Origin: Sarocladium kiliense
Lineage: Eukaryota > Ascomycota > Sordariomycetes > Hypocreales > Sarocladiaceae
Reading direction: 5' to 3'
Assembly (NCBI GenBank): GCA_030734395.1
Contig: JAUZTG010000004.1
Location: 1-64,000 of the forward strand
DNA: 64,000 nucleotides
The translations under genes and the position numbers were made by a program. Below are positions 33,659 through 45,704 of this stretch, in pieces. The notes beneath the pieces were generated by a model. The model did no database searches. It was not told the origin of the DNA and saw nothing but the letters and a program-made list of their open reading frames with translations. The stretch's first letter is position 1. Every line of letters begins with the position of its first letter.

Positions 33659-35630
33659 GGTGGGTGGTAGTGCTTGGTGGTGAGAGTGGGACAAAAGAGT
33701 GTAGGGAACAAAGTGACAATTGGTACCAGACCAAAAGGTTGATGGAGATTTGCAGTCAAGACGATGGAGACGGAAAGGAAAGGATTAAATGAAGAGGAAA
33801 AGAAATAGAAAAAAAAAAGACGAGGCAAGGTGAAGAAAGTGCCACCGGAGCAAAAAGTGACCATCGACCCCTGACGCGTTTGAAGTGAGATGCACTAGCA
33901 GATGAAGCCCAAGTACTTTCCATCACGAGAACAGTGTGAATGGTACCTCATCTTGAACAGTTGCCGCCCATCCCAAAGAAGCCCAGTGCCAGGTGCCTGC
34001 CGGTTCGATGAGTCGAGACGACAGCTCATACTCCGTACAGTAGTCGACCGCACGCAGGGGCCCCGGTGGCATGCTATTTGCTCTCCACATCAGCATCGTT
34101 GCGTGTAACTATTCGTCGAAAGACAAGGAACAAAGACCAGCGTTGGCGAATAGGAGTGAAGACAACGTGGCCGGGAGGCTTGTAGTCGAAACAAAAGGGG
34201 GGCCAGGGCCAAATGGTCGATGGTCGGTGGGTTGATTCAAGGCGGTCCGCGGGCTGGAACGTGTAGAGTGGCGCTGGAGAAGAAAGCTTAATGGCGGATC
34301 CAGGGGTTAGTGGGCAGGTAGCTTAGGTTCGATGCGTGTCGTGGTGGCGGAGCAGTTCAATTCCTGGTCTCCCTTCGGCTGGCCTATTCACGCGATCACA
34401 GTCCGTATGGCCGTCCTGCCCTGCCGATGTCGGCTCTCACTCATCTCGTGATACCTTACGGAGCATACTTCCCATCGTCACTTGCTCGAGTCCCAACAAA
34501 AACGAACGACGACAAGACGAAACACCCCATGCCTCCCCTGAAAATGCTTCAGCAACCCAATACGAGAGTGCCACATTCTCACCAACGACTAGGGTCCGTC
34601 GTCACGCTAACTACGACAAGCTTTCATGGGTCCATCGCACCCCTGTCAATCTCCTCAGCCAAGGACGGGCCAGCCCGTCTCGTCCTGCTTTCCCCCGTAG
34701 ATGTGCAGATTTCAGCACCATACTGGGTAACATCCTTCGAAAAAGGATCATGCGGAAATTTCAGTTGCGGGCTGGTTTGGGCTGGGATGCATGTGTTATG
34801 CTTATTTGTGGCTGGCTGGGGTAAGGGTCGCGAGTATTTGGCTTCCCACTCTCTCTCCCAAGGATGCTAATCTGAGTGATCAGCTTGCTCGGTTGAGCAG
34901 GCTCAGCTGTCCCGGATCAGCGCCTTGTCAGGTCATTGCACCACTTTGGAATTGAGTCAAACCACCGCTGCATATACGACGAGACTTTTTGTGCAATCAC
35001 CCTGCCTTTTGAATTCTTCATTGTATTGCAAGGCCAAGGCTCCTGCAAGAACACCGCACTGTAAACCTTAGCCCGTACATCAACTAGCTACCCTATAGAG
35101 CCATCGCTCAATCCAGCATCTAGGAGCTATTCAACCTTCTTGTAGTTACCGACAATAAATTGGCTATGATATCCGTCTTCCTATTTTAACGTTCCGGTTT
35201 CCTTCTAATTATTACCTCCGGCCTTTATCATCGGGTAGGAGGTAGTTCTTCGATGGTCACATTAGCAATCATAGAAGGTATGCCAGACCAGACAAATCAC
35301 GAACCCACAGCAAAGTCAGTAACGCTCTTCCACTTCGGATATGTGTGTATTAGTGGATTAAGTCTCAGGGTGTTAGCAAGTATCATCTTAGATACGCGAC
35401 TATATACGAACGTACACACTGCTGATGCCTATATCGAGCAGCAGCTCACCATTATCAGACTGAATGCGAATGTAATCAAACATGTTCTCTATTTGCAATT
35501 ATTTCACAAGGAAAGTCACCCCTTTGCTAGTGAATGGACTAGAGTCATTGGTATTTTTGTTTAGACGAATTAACATTAGAAAGTACGGTATATACTATTT
35601 ACGTCCACCACTGTGATGGAGTAGAGCCTC
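33659..35630. other. 2-kb gene-free interval
   Basis: Holds the channel gene's 5' leader (A-rich tract near 33,800) and no supported gene. TACTCCGTAC occurs near 34,028. From about 35,050 to 35,620 the DNA is AT-biased and rich in TA steps, like the 1.66-1.92 kb stretch, and may be a degenerate repeat. Confidence 0.4.
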
Positions 35631-36884
35631 TCACAGCTTCGAGTCAAGGAAATCCAACATCGCTCCGTACGTCACTGGGTGTGAGTACTCCATGTTCATT
35701 CCGTGGCCAGTTCCGGGAACGACAGTGGCGTTGAACGTTGAAGCCTGGGGGAAGAATTGCTTCGAGAAGGCAATGAGGTTCGGTGCGCTGTTGCCGATGG
35801 CGTCGGTGCCCATACAGTTGCCACCGCAGAAGGGAACATCATTGTCTAAGGGAACAAAGCGATCAGTTTCAAGCTCGAGATGTATGCGTATCAGTAAAGT
35901 GGCTTACCTCCAGTGATGATCATGACCGGGCCAGTGAAGTGGTTCAGCTCTCCGAGACCCGCTCCGACAGACAGAATCTCACCAGCAGTGAACGCCTGCT
36001 GCTTCTGATACGCAAAGTCCAGAATTTTAGGGTCGAAGTTCCCGGGGCCAAAGAAGTTGCTTTGCACACCGACGCTGGTCTGCACACCGATATAACCAGG
36101 CGGGTACTTGCCCTTCAGGCTCTTGATCTTGGACACGGGGACAAAGTTGCCACCCAGAGCGAAGTAGTTGAGGAATCCGGGAGCGTGGCTGAAGCCTTGG
36201 AGGATGATACCCTTGGTGAGCTCAGGATACAGACGAGAGAGACCATAGGTCATAGCAGCGCCGAAGCTGTGTCCTGCGTGGGCGATACTGTCGAACTTGT
36301 ACTTGTGACCAATAGGGAGCATTCCATTAGCAGCCTTCTCGGTGAGGACCTTCAGAGCGGCGAGTTCGAGGAAGACCTGGATTTCGTTGACTGTTTCGCC
36401 CTTGGAAGAGGCGCCGACGCCAAGACGGTCCCAAGTGAGGGTAGAGTAGCCGTGGCCATCAACGGCGGATGCGACGTAGGAGTAGTTGTTCTTGTTGAAT
36501 GGGAGATCCCAATAGCTGCGGTCGAAGCCGATGCCGTGGGTGAGGATCTGGAGGGTGTGGCCTGGGCCTGAGTCGGGCTGGCAGTAGGTGGCAGCAACCC
36601 CGTAAGTGCCCTTGACGGTGTGGTACTAGTGAGGGATCAGTACAGGAAGACGCGATGACGGTAGCTGAGGAGGCACTTACGCCATCGAGCAGGATGTCAG
36701 TGTAGTTGGTACCCTGCTTGCTCAGTCCAAGGAAGAAGTCGGTGGTATCAATCTCCGTAGTCAATGGTTTGAGATCAAAGACGGCATTGCGCGAGGTGAT
36801 CGATACAGGGATATTCATATGACGGCATTGCCTCGCCGAAGCCACAGCAGCCAAAGCCGCCACAACAAAAGAAGAAAGAAACAT
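35631..36884 (-). CDS. secreted alpha/beta hydrolase (lipase/esterase-like)
   Basis: 378 residues from exons 36884-36681, 36625-35908 and 35845-35631. Signal peptide of about 18 residues ending VASA. The mature protein has an LTHGIG oxyanion-type segment, nucleophile elbow GHSFGA with Ser188, and a C-terminal base in GTGHGMNMEY. The acid is probably in ITGDNDVPF, created across intron 2. The C-terminal region carries a Cys pair (FCGGNC). N-glycosylation sequons are present. Fungal relatives of this layout are secreted esterases or lipases, but the substrate is not known. A TATATAT tract lies just upstream, near 36,912. Confidence 0.85.
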
Positions 36885-39217
36885 TATGTAAGAGTTCAAA
36901 AGGAGTGACGAGTATATATGATAACGATGAAGAATGAGGCGCACAAACGGTCTGTCGCGTCGAAGAAAGGTACTTTTTCTCCTCGAGACAACGAGCCGTC
37001 CTTAGGACTGGGGCGGAAGGGGAGGACGATCATACTTATACACGAAGATGTTCACTCGAAAGCACAGGCCATCACAAATGAGACTCTTCTCCGCCTGTCA
37101 AGACCCCCGTCTTACAGCGGAGGACCTCTCATTCTATTCCAAATGCGCCTCAGCCGAGAGACTAAAGAACAGACAGAAGCATAGAGACACTCCTGCTCCC
37201 GCCCGTTGGCGCTCGCCCACTACGGTAGGGGCAGCAGCGGGTGGAGTGATTTGACAAATTGGCAGTTGGCAAGAAGACAAAAAGGCGGACTATGGGAAAT
37301 GGCCCGGTGATCTCGGAAGACGGGAAGATAGGGACGCAAGGGTCATCATCAACGAACCAAGACATGCATTAGATCGGGGCGGGTGATGATGCCAGGGGTG
37401 GGATGCTGGTGGACTGGACTAAGCAGCACCGAGCCCCGGTTGCCACAGTGCTGATCATCTGAGTTTCTATGCCGCTTGGGCTAGGAAACTCTCCGATTAG
37501 GATGTGATTGTGATGGGGAAACAGAAGGCTGAGGATGATTTGGAATTTGCTCCTTGGAGGCGAATGGTCAGCTTCGGCTATAAGGTTGAGATTAGCAAGT
37601 CCGAAGATACGCGGACTTCCGGGTGTTGCTCCATTGCGTATACAAAATAGCCTATGCAGGAACACCAGACGTCAGCAGTCTCCTTCACAAGCTTTCATCC
37701 AAAGACATGACGTGCAACCTCCCGGATCAGCCGAGCTACCTATGATGCAGATGCCGAAGCAAGGGGAAAGCTCCCCTAAAGATGGAGGATTTTGCTCAAA
37801 TACCACCTCGCAAAGTTCCGGGGTGTATGTATGGATGGGTGTTAGTCGTCCCGCTGTGGATAGCTTCAACCCAGTTTAGCGCCGGGCTGCCGAGTGAACA
37901 AGTAAAGAGGATCTGCGACGGTGCTCATTTCGCGAAAAGCGGCACAAGGGTGTGATGTCCAGGCGCAAAGCGCCGTGCTTCTCTTGATTAGCACCAAGAG
38001 TTCGTTGGACCCGTGAACACCCAGGCTGGGAAGAATGAATGAGGTTCTGGGTTCAGCAACAATAAACGGTTCAATGCTGGATTTCACCTGCGGCGCAACA
38101 TTGAGGATCTTGCTAGTCTTTCTTTTTTCTTTAGACCCAACGTCCAGCCTAGTCCATCTTATGCGAGGAGGTTACATGCAAACAGAAAAAAGAAATGCCA
38201 GCGCGCGCTCGCAAGGCTAGCTCTGGGCATTCTGCGGTGAACGAGCGTCGAGCTGGAGAGTGGATATGGACAAAACGAAGACTAAACTTGCTTGAGTTAA
38301 GAAGCCCGAAGCAACGAGTCTCGCCACTTCACACGGTAACATCGCTTGTGATTGTACGAACAGAGAAAGGCGAAACTTGCTCAAAGGGCGTTGAAGCTGG
38401 AGGCGCATTTGATGTTTTCGGAGAGTTGACAGCTGGCTTGCTCTGGCCAGGGGGCTTATGAGTATCGCGATGAGCAGGATCTAAGACAAAGTCTAGCCCT
38501 GGTCGAACTGAGTCTTAGACCCCGATTCTGGCCCCCGATGCGCGCTCTGACTGTTCTGTATGTCTGTACTGTATGCATGTAAGGCTGTAGTGGTGAGGTG
38601 CATGATAGTAGCTTGGGGGTTAGACGAGGAAGAGGCACACATATGCCGATCCCGTCTACGCTGCACACACTATTCTCCTGAACGACTACTTCATCTAACA
38701 TTGATGCAAATCGCAAGTGTGCATCTGTCAAACTTTGGCGACTTTTGGCACTGAGACCTGGGCAATTGGCTTGTCTCTTGGCAGCGGAGTGCTGTGTCTT
38801 ACATTTGGCGCTGTTGGTTGAATGCGACCAGAGATTTCAGCTCAGGAGTTGAGAGAAAGATGAGCTGGCTTACTCATTCATTCATAGTGCTTGTCCTCAT
38901 GCTGAGTACTACGACTTCCTTTCTCATTGTTGGTAGAGCTTCGAACTCTCACAGATGCCTCCAGTGAGCATCCTTCAGCGTCCAGTCTATCCCCGGACGC
39001 CTCCCCCGCACGTTCGCTTGGCTGCTCGCGAATCGGCTGTAGGCGCGTTATTCCCCGCCAGGGGCAGGGCAATATCGCCTAATATCATCGCCTGTCAACG
39101 CTGTGTATGTGTCCGTATGTGTGTGTGTGAATCACCAGTCCCCTCAACTCCTCACCCATCTCCCCAAACCGCCTCCTGTCTCACCCTCACCACAACACCA
39201 TGCCCTCATAATAAACT
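36885..39217. other. 2.3-kb gene-free interval
   Basis: The longest gene-free stretch in the window. It lies between a divergent pair (- at 36,884, + at 39,218). Several short ORFs have no domain, splice or compositional support. A GT-rich patch is near 39,105-39,128. A non-coding transcript is possible but not shown. Confidence 0.4.
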
Positions 39218-40246
39218 ATGCCTCCTCCCCTCCACCTCTCAGACATCCCGAGCTGGGCATCCCTCCTCCACGCCCATCATCGTCCTCTCCTGCTGCACCT
39301 CAACGCCGACACCACCTGGCTCCTGCAACTCCCATATCCAGCCGCCTACTCACCGCCGCCTGGGCGAACACATCTCAATGTCCTGCTGGATCCTTGGCTG
39401 GATGGGCCGCAGAGTGATGTCGCGTGGTGGTTTTCGACGCAGCATCATGTCATTGCGTCCAGTGTACCTACGTTAGAGGACTTGAATGGCGCGTTGAGGG
39501 AAGTTGAGGGTCGAGGGCTTTCGGAGGAGGATAAGGGTGAGGTTGATGATGATGCGTCGTTCATTGATGTTGTGGCTATATCCCATGAATTTACGGACCA
39601 CTGTCATCGTGCGACTTTGGAGGAACTCCCTCGGAATACAGCCATCCTCGCAACTGACGTCGCAGCCGACCTCATCCGCTCCTGGAACCATTTTGACAAG
39701 GTCATCACCGCTCCAGCTTTGGCCCCTGGTGTCTCATGGACTCGGCTTCCCGTCGGAGACCTCCCTCCATGGCTCGCCATTGGCCGTGTCATTTCTCCTG
39801 GCAACGCTCTATACTACCACAGCGCAGTTCTTATCGCCTTCGACATCAATCACCGACCAGGTGCTCCTTCACTCATAGCGGAAGCCGTCATCTACTCTCC
39901 CCACGGTATTGAATCGCAAGATCTCGCAGGCCTCCAATCCTCGGGTGTTCAAGCCCTCGCGCTGCTACACGGGATGCATGATGTTCGGATCTGGATGACC
40001 AAGCAGCTCAACCTCGGTGCATTGAATGGCATCAAGGCCGTCAATGTGAGTGGCGCAAGGTACTGGATCGCAACGCATGATGAAGTCAAGAAAGGAGCCG
40101 GTTTCATCGCACCGATGCTGCTACGGACGATCTACACACTCAAGGATGCTGTTGCTACGGTTGACAGTCAGTTGAGAGACGAAGGCAAGGCTCCGGACTA
40201 CGATTTCGTAGAGCTGGGATCTGGTGACGGGTTGGTTCTAGAGTGA
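39218..40246 (+). CDS. metallo-beta-lactamase-like protein
   Basis: Single-exon 342-residue protein of the metallo-beta-lactamase fold, distantly like UlaG-type members. An LLDPWLDGP segment is at 57-64, matching the beta-strand/loop after the first sheet. The metal motif appears as HEFTDHCH at 123-130, where the usual second His of HxHxDH is Phe. That substitution, with an extra His at 130, suggests an altered or single metal site. No signal peptide is seen. It is convergent with a thioredoxin-reductase-like gene 173 bp away. The substrate is unknown. Confidence 0.78.
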   Translation: MPPPLHLSDIPSWASLLHAHHRPLLLHLNADTTWLLQLPYPAAYSPPPGRTHLNVLLDPWLDGPQSDVAWWFSTQHHVIASSVPTLEDLNGALREVEGRGLSEEDKGEVDDDASFIDVVAISHEFTDHCHRATLEELPRNTAILATDVAADLIRSWNHFDKVITAPALAPGVSWTRLPVGDLPPWLAIGRVISPGNALYYHSAVLIAFDINHRPGAPSLIAEAVIYSPHGIESQDLAGLQSSGVQALALLHGMHDVRIWMTKQLNLGALNGIKAVNVSGARYWIATHDEVKKGAGFIAPMLLRTIYTLKDAVATVDSQLRDEGKAPDYDFVELGSGDGLVLE

Positions 40247-40419
40247 TGATGTACGGCATGATGAGATTACAGCGGCATAGCTTGAGCCTTTTGTCATATT
40301 ACGACTGCATAGCGAGCATTTTGGCTTGTAAGCTTGAGCGTCCTTTTTTCTTTCCTTCGCAAGTCACCCTTCAAGCATATTACATCTTTCTGTTCCAGCA
40401 GCATTTACTCTCTTCATCC

Positions 40420-41439
40420 TTACAACTCGCCCTTTTCATCAGCCTCGGCACCCAGCTGCATCACCATGCCAGCGCCCCCCAATCCTCCCATATACATTGC
40501 CTGCAGCACACTCTTCATCGGCGTCGCCGCATCTCCCGCAGCAAAGCAACCCTTGACACTCGTCTCAAAGAACGGCGGCACCGCCTTGATATCCAATCCT
40601 CCCTCACCCATCTCCAACCCAAGCTGCTCCGCAAAGGGCCCCCTCTGTGCCATCTTCGGTTGATTCACGCAGAAACCTTCATCCTTTGAAGAGCCGTCTT
40701 CGAATGTGATGGTCATGGCTGGTCCGTCGCCTTTCAGAGCATAGGACTCGATCTTGCGGTTGTCGGTGGTGACCTTGGGAGATTTGAAGAGGGAGGAGGC
40801 TTCAGTGTGTAGGGAGTCGTTGCCGTTGGTGTAGATTGTTACGGTCTTTGTTGCGAAGCGGGCAGCCATGGGAATAACGTGGTGGAGGAAGCCGGCTACG
40901 GCGAGAGAACCTGTTGCGAGGACGCCGACTGATTCGACGCCTCGCTCTTCAAAGCCGTGACAGAACAGACAGTGGAAGCTGAGAAGTCATAGTCAGCGAT
41001 TCGTTCATCATCATGAGGGGAGGGGTAAAAAGACTCACATTCCCTTGGTCCAACACTCAGCAAACCCCTTCGGCTCCTCCTCAACAAGATCCCTCACCCC
41101 CGTCGCCAACCCCAGCTTCCTCCCCCTAAATACCTCCCCTCCCTCGATCTCCGCCTCAAAGATCCCATCCTCACCCTTCCGCACCTTCCCAACCGTCGCA
41201 TCCTTGAACTCAATCATCGGATACCGCTTCTCCAAGTCCGAACGCGACTTCGCTCGGAACTCAGCAGGACTGACATGGTCCCAGCCGGGGATCGTGTGCA
41301 TATGGGAAGACTTCTCATTGCGGTACTGGCGAGAGTCAAAGACGAGGGTCGAGTAGGCTTGGCGGGCGAGGAAGCTTGCTGCGGTGAGGCCGCCCGGGCC
41401 GCCGCCGATGATGATCACATCATATAGTTTTGAAGCCAT
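40420..41439 (-). CDS. thioredoxin-reductase-like flavoprotein (GliT-like)
   Basis: FAD-dependent pyridine-nucleotide-disulfide oxidoreductase of 319 residues. Exons 41439-41039 and 40978-40420, intron 60 nt. Residues 8-16 form the FAD-binding GGGPGG motif. The redox pair is CLFC (Cys137 and Cys140), with CHGFE following. The C-terminal FAD motif is GCFAAGDAATP, followed by the A-rich helix. The NADP-binding glycine motif is less regular. Length and layout match the class containing thioredoxin reductases and the dithiol oxidases of fungal disulfide metabolites (GliT, HlmI). Nothing else of such a pathway is near, so a general or unknown dithiol substrate is more likely. Confidence 0.87.
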
Positions 41440-42866
41440 GGTCGTAGACGGTTGGATTTTCTTGTGATTGAAGTAATTGCAGTCAAGAAAGAGAGCAGAG
41501 CGCAGGTATGATTGCTCTATATATGTACCCTGGGCAGCAGAAGAGGGGAATGCATGGCACAGCAAGGCTTACGTCTGTTCAGAAGTCTCCGAGATGTATG
41601 TGCATTATCCCGGTCAAGCCCCGAGGGTTCGAAAGACAGATTCAAGGCCGGTGCTCTACATCGAAACAAACCCTGATTGTCTCCGAGACACGGTTTCGGT
41701 CCGGTTGGGTTACTGACAGTTGATTCTGTCCGAGCCTTCGACGCCGGTGCGGACACTTTCCCGGCGACTTTGGGCCAGCCTTGCCCCCGACCGTCCGGGT
41801 TCTCCAACCTAGCGGCCGGCCATAAGACTATCAAGGGACCTGCGTCACTTCATTTTTAAGATCTTCGTGGCTTTCTGTCCCTCGAGATGTTTACTAATGG
41901 TCTCTTGTAGTCATAATAAGTTTCCGAGAAGGCTCGTCGCTCGTTTACTGGTTCCGAGTCGTATCGGGACACTCGCCAAGCCGATGAATGACCTTCCCCT
42001 CTCGCAGTCGCTGTTCCCAATGAGGTCATACAAGAAGCTGGTGCTGCTTATTACAGAGCAGAGTCTTCCAGCTCGCCATGTCTGCGTACGAAGAATGGTG
42101 CAAGTATCGTGCTCACGCCGAGATACTCTAGCTGAAGCGTACAGTATAGTCTACTTGATCTACCTACAGTGCACAGGGGAGCTCGGGGAGATGAGAGTGA
42201 GCGGTGAAAACATGGACTGGACATTGTTCAATTATACATGAGATGAGCGAATCATTAGATGAATGACGAGCAGTTATCGTACACCATGACCTCATGATCC
42301 AGGAGCTGAAAAAGCTGACGGTGAGCATATACCATACAATCATTATTCACATTCTCCCTCTCCACGGGGGAGATGTAATAGGCGCAGAGCAGGGAAAGAA
42401 ATATCCCAGCGCGACATGCGCCTGGGCACCAGTTGTATACAACTCGATCCAAGTAAAGACATAAAGCTAAATCATGATACAGAATAATAAAACTCCCAGT
42501 AAAAAGTTGTGCAAAAATCCCAAAATGCTTCCCGTAACCAAGACTCCGGAATCCTCAGATTCGCTGATGGATGGAATTCCGTACACCACATCAGAGTCAT
42601 GACAGTAGTATACATCCAGCAAATAAAGTGGTCGTTCGTGATGCTCAGAGTCTGCAGCCGCTGAGCAGGTTGCGCACGACTCCACCAAAGCAACGTTCAT
42701 CATCGCACCTCAAGCGCGCGCTTCCACACCAGGTAGCAATGCTGAACTTTGTGAGGACCAGTCCGAGGGTGAGGCTCTCCCACCCTTGTCTTTCCACCAG
42801 CCCAAGAGGCACGCCAATGCGGCCGCGGCAGTGCCATCAAGGTGGCGACGGACTTGTTACGAGTCG
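41440..42866. other. 1.4-kb gene-free interval
   Basis: 5' flank of the flavoprotein gene and 3' flank of the hypothetical gene. No supported gene is seen. Confidence 0.4.
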
Positions 42867-43925
42867 TCAGTCCAGCATGACCCAGGTATCGGTAGTCGCG
42901 CCATCCTCGCGGATTTCGCGTTGCTGCGTAGGGGTTTCGTCGAGGTCGCTGTCGGAGAAGCAGTCGTAATCAGAAAGGAAATCGTCGATCAGGCCTGGAG
43001 GCTGCGATGTCTCCACGTCGAAAGACGGCTGGAGAGAGTCGAGCTCATAGATGACCCGAAGGGGCGGAGAGCCGCTACTGGACCGTTGAGAGGCGATATG
43101 TTGAATGGCCTCCTCATGGGCAGCGGCAATCTCCGATGGGGTAATTGCGGATGAGGCATCGAGATACCGAGCAATAGCATCATCGTCGCCGAGATCCGCA
43201 AAAGAAAGATCCAAATCCAGAGGCCGAGAGATATCGTATCCGTGCGACTTTCCGTTTGACTTCCGCGCCCGCTTGGCGGGGCGGATTGTGTAAACGGGGT
43301 CATCGCGACGGATGCTGTTGAGATCGATGGTGGAGCTTTTCTCGCCGTCGTCGTAGAGAAGTCCCATACGGTACAGGTCAGCAACCTCCGCATCATCGCC
43401 GCTGCTCAGAGTGCGGATGCCGTGAGGCTTGAAGGTGTTAGCATCGCAGAATGCATCCTCTCGCTCCAGCGTAGGGCATCTCACTGTGCGATCATGGTCG
43501 GATGGGAAAGGCACATCGCTTCGAGCGAGATATGTGCTGTTCTCTTCGGCGAGGCTGGGACCACGAGGGCGGCACCATCGGCGCGCCCTGCGGCTTTGAA
43601 CACCATCGGTATGATAGGAACGCTGTAGCTCAATCTGATAGCGGCCCCTGCTGTTCAGGGCCGCCTTTGCCAAGTCCCATTCGATATGAGGACGGGATCG
43701 CTTCTCAGCGAGAGAAGCGTCAGGCTTTTGACAGGAATCGAGACCAGCACCATCGAGGCAGACCAGGTGTTGTTCACCCTGGTTGACGTACTGCTTTGCA
43801 GCGTCGCGGATTACATGGTTGAATGTTCGTCTCCGCGCTTTGTTGTTGTGGCGTACATTGATAGGAAAATGCCGATGCACCTTTCCATCTAATGGAGGCG
43901 TTTCCAGGTCTTGTATGAGCTCCAT
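42867..43925 (-). CDS. hypothetical protein, acidic C-terminus
   Basis: A 352-residue open frame with no recognised domain. The ORF extends upstream to 44156 but that first codon is TTG, so the ATG at 43925 is used. It has a basic Arg/Lys/His-rich N-terminal third, a central region with a bipartite-looking basic stretch (RPAKRARKSNGK) that could be a nuclear signal, and an acidic Ser/Asp-rich C-terminus with the SDYDCFSDSDLDE patch. No TM segments. It may be a nuclear protein of an orphan fungal family. Its length on a strand without stops supports it being coding. Confidence 0.5.
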   Translation of the reverse strand: MELIQDLETPPLDGKVHRHFPINVRHNNKARRRTFNHVIRDAAKQYVNQGEQHLVCLDGAGLDSCQKPDASLAEKRSRPHIEWDLAKAALNSRGRYQIELQRSYHTDGVQSRRARRWCRPRGPSLAEENSTYLARSDVPFPSDHDRTVRCPTLEREDAFCDANTFKPHGIRTLSSGDDAEVADLYRMGLLYDDGEKSSTIDLNSIRRDDPVYTIRPAKRARKSNGKSHGYDISRPLDLDLSFADLGDDDAIARYLDASSAITPSEIAAAHEEAIQHIASQRSSSGSPPLRVIYELDSLQPSFDVETSQPPGLIDDFLSDYDCFSDSDLDETPTQQREIREDGATTDTWVMLD

Positions 43926-45704
43926 ATTGACGATCGAAGGGTATGTGTTCGCGAGCGGGCGAGAAGTTGTAGGGAAGAGGGTTGATTCGGTAGGTGGTGA
44001 CTGTGATATACCCGTCGGTCGTGTAAGTCGCGGGTCGAGTGGCGGTGCTTGTGTAAGCGGCAGTGGTTCGCCACAAAGGCAGTTGAATGAGCTAAGGCAC
44101 GGGCCTAGGAGAGACAGAATCTCGGGTGAAGGATTATAGGTAGGTTTCTCTTTCAAAAGCCAGGAGCGGAGGGGGTCTGGTCACAAGGACAGCGTCTCTT
44201 TATACAGGCGCTGATAAGAGCGTCGCCGGACGGGGCGCGAGCAGGCTCCCGAGGGCCGAAAGCAGGACGATAAGGTCGGTGCAGTCATCGGTTGGGTCGA
44301 TGGCGTATGATTGCTGGCTGGGGGCGGACAACAGCCACCGCACCGCCGCTATTGGCTGGACAGGCATGCTTTTTGGGTGCAACCCTCCCTTCTGGTGGTC
44401 GGTAATGGTGCCTGAGTCCAGGTGACCGTGAGTCACCCGCCAAAGCGCGGCTTTGTCTTGGGGTCTGGTTGCGTGGTGGCGCAGTCCGGCTTCGGCCTAG
44501 TCTGGGTCGGGAGCAAGGCTGATTGAGACGCTGATGACGGTCAATCTAGGAGCGTTGGCCCTGGCTGCCCGCATTGATCAGGCCTGGCGCTTTGTTATCT
44601 TTGGAAACCGAGGTGGAGTGCGGAGAGACAGTGACGAAACCGGGGGAGCATCAAGGTCAGCCGGTGCCATGTCGCAGCCGCGATAGAGCCTGGCACGTCA
44701 AAGCTACGTCTGCAGCAACTAATGATCGAGATGTAGTTCGGCACGTGCATGTGATGCGATAGCAAGGTTGCGTTGCATCTGGCAGCCGGCGGCTATGCCC
44801 GGATCGCTGTCTTGATAGCGTCATGTCTTGCTGGGCTTACAATGTCCAGGTTCCTGGCTTTTGACTTTGGTTGGGGTGCATGTCAGGCTGGACCAGAGCG
44901 TGGCCAGGTTTGGGTCTCCAGTTGGATGAAACTCGTGGAGCCTGTTTGATGCAATTGCAAACAAGGTAGTTGTTAGTTCGGTGCCAACAAGGCAATGATG
45001 GCGTAGGAGCCTGGAGCTGATGAAGGATGCTGGTAGTGGTGGGGGAGTGATGGGACTGTTGCATCACGGGATGCGAATCTGGGGAATCCCAGACGGCCTA
45101 AACGGACGAAGTACCCTGTGCAAATGCGCCCTGTTAGTGAGGGCTTGCTGGGGAATGGGTCTGCTGAAAACCCGGGCTGATGTCACTGTTCCCTCGCTAG
45201 GATTGCTGTTTCCAGGGGCGTCATGTACTTCGCTTAGCACCCTGCCGCCCCTGTCGCGAATCCCACCTCCCCCATGCCGCCCGTCAAGCTCGCCTCTCAA
45301 CACCTGCTGTGCCTCGTCACCATCAACAAACTCCCTTCCGCCTTGTTATGCAAGTACCCAGCGCATGTGCAATCACTACGATGCATGGAACATGTTCTCT
45401 CAGAGCCGATGGCGAGGCACTTTTGAATTTGACCGAGCATGAGCTATACGCGGTTTTATTTGTGACTCGCATTCCGTATGCACAGACACCCAATTCTGGA
45501 GTCCCATTGAGCCGGGTAGCTACTTTCTGACACGAGCCTCAATCGTGAGTCACTGTGAGAGAAGTCCAGCGCCGATGCTCCCCATTCCTCAGGTCAGAGT
45601 AGGAAGAGAACTCGATTTCTGCATTGCCCGCTGTGCTCCAGGGTGACCGCCGCGCCTTGAGCAATATTCGCCCGTGGGTTTAAGGCGATGGCTGAGCTTG
45701 CGGC
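43926..45704. other. 1.8-kb gene-free interval
   Basis: 5' flank of the hypothetical gene, then non-coding DNA. I see nothing else that can be supported. Confidence 0.4.

Noticed and set aside
34336..34870. Overlapping 147- and 162-residue ORFs
   Set aside because: Two overlapping frames with no recognisable sequence features in a long spacer.
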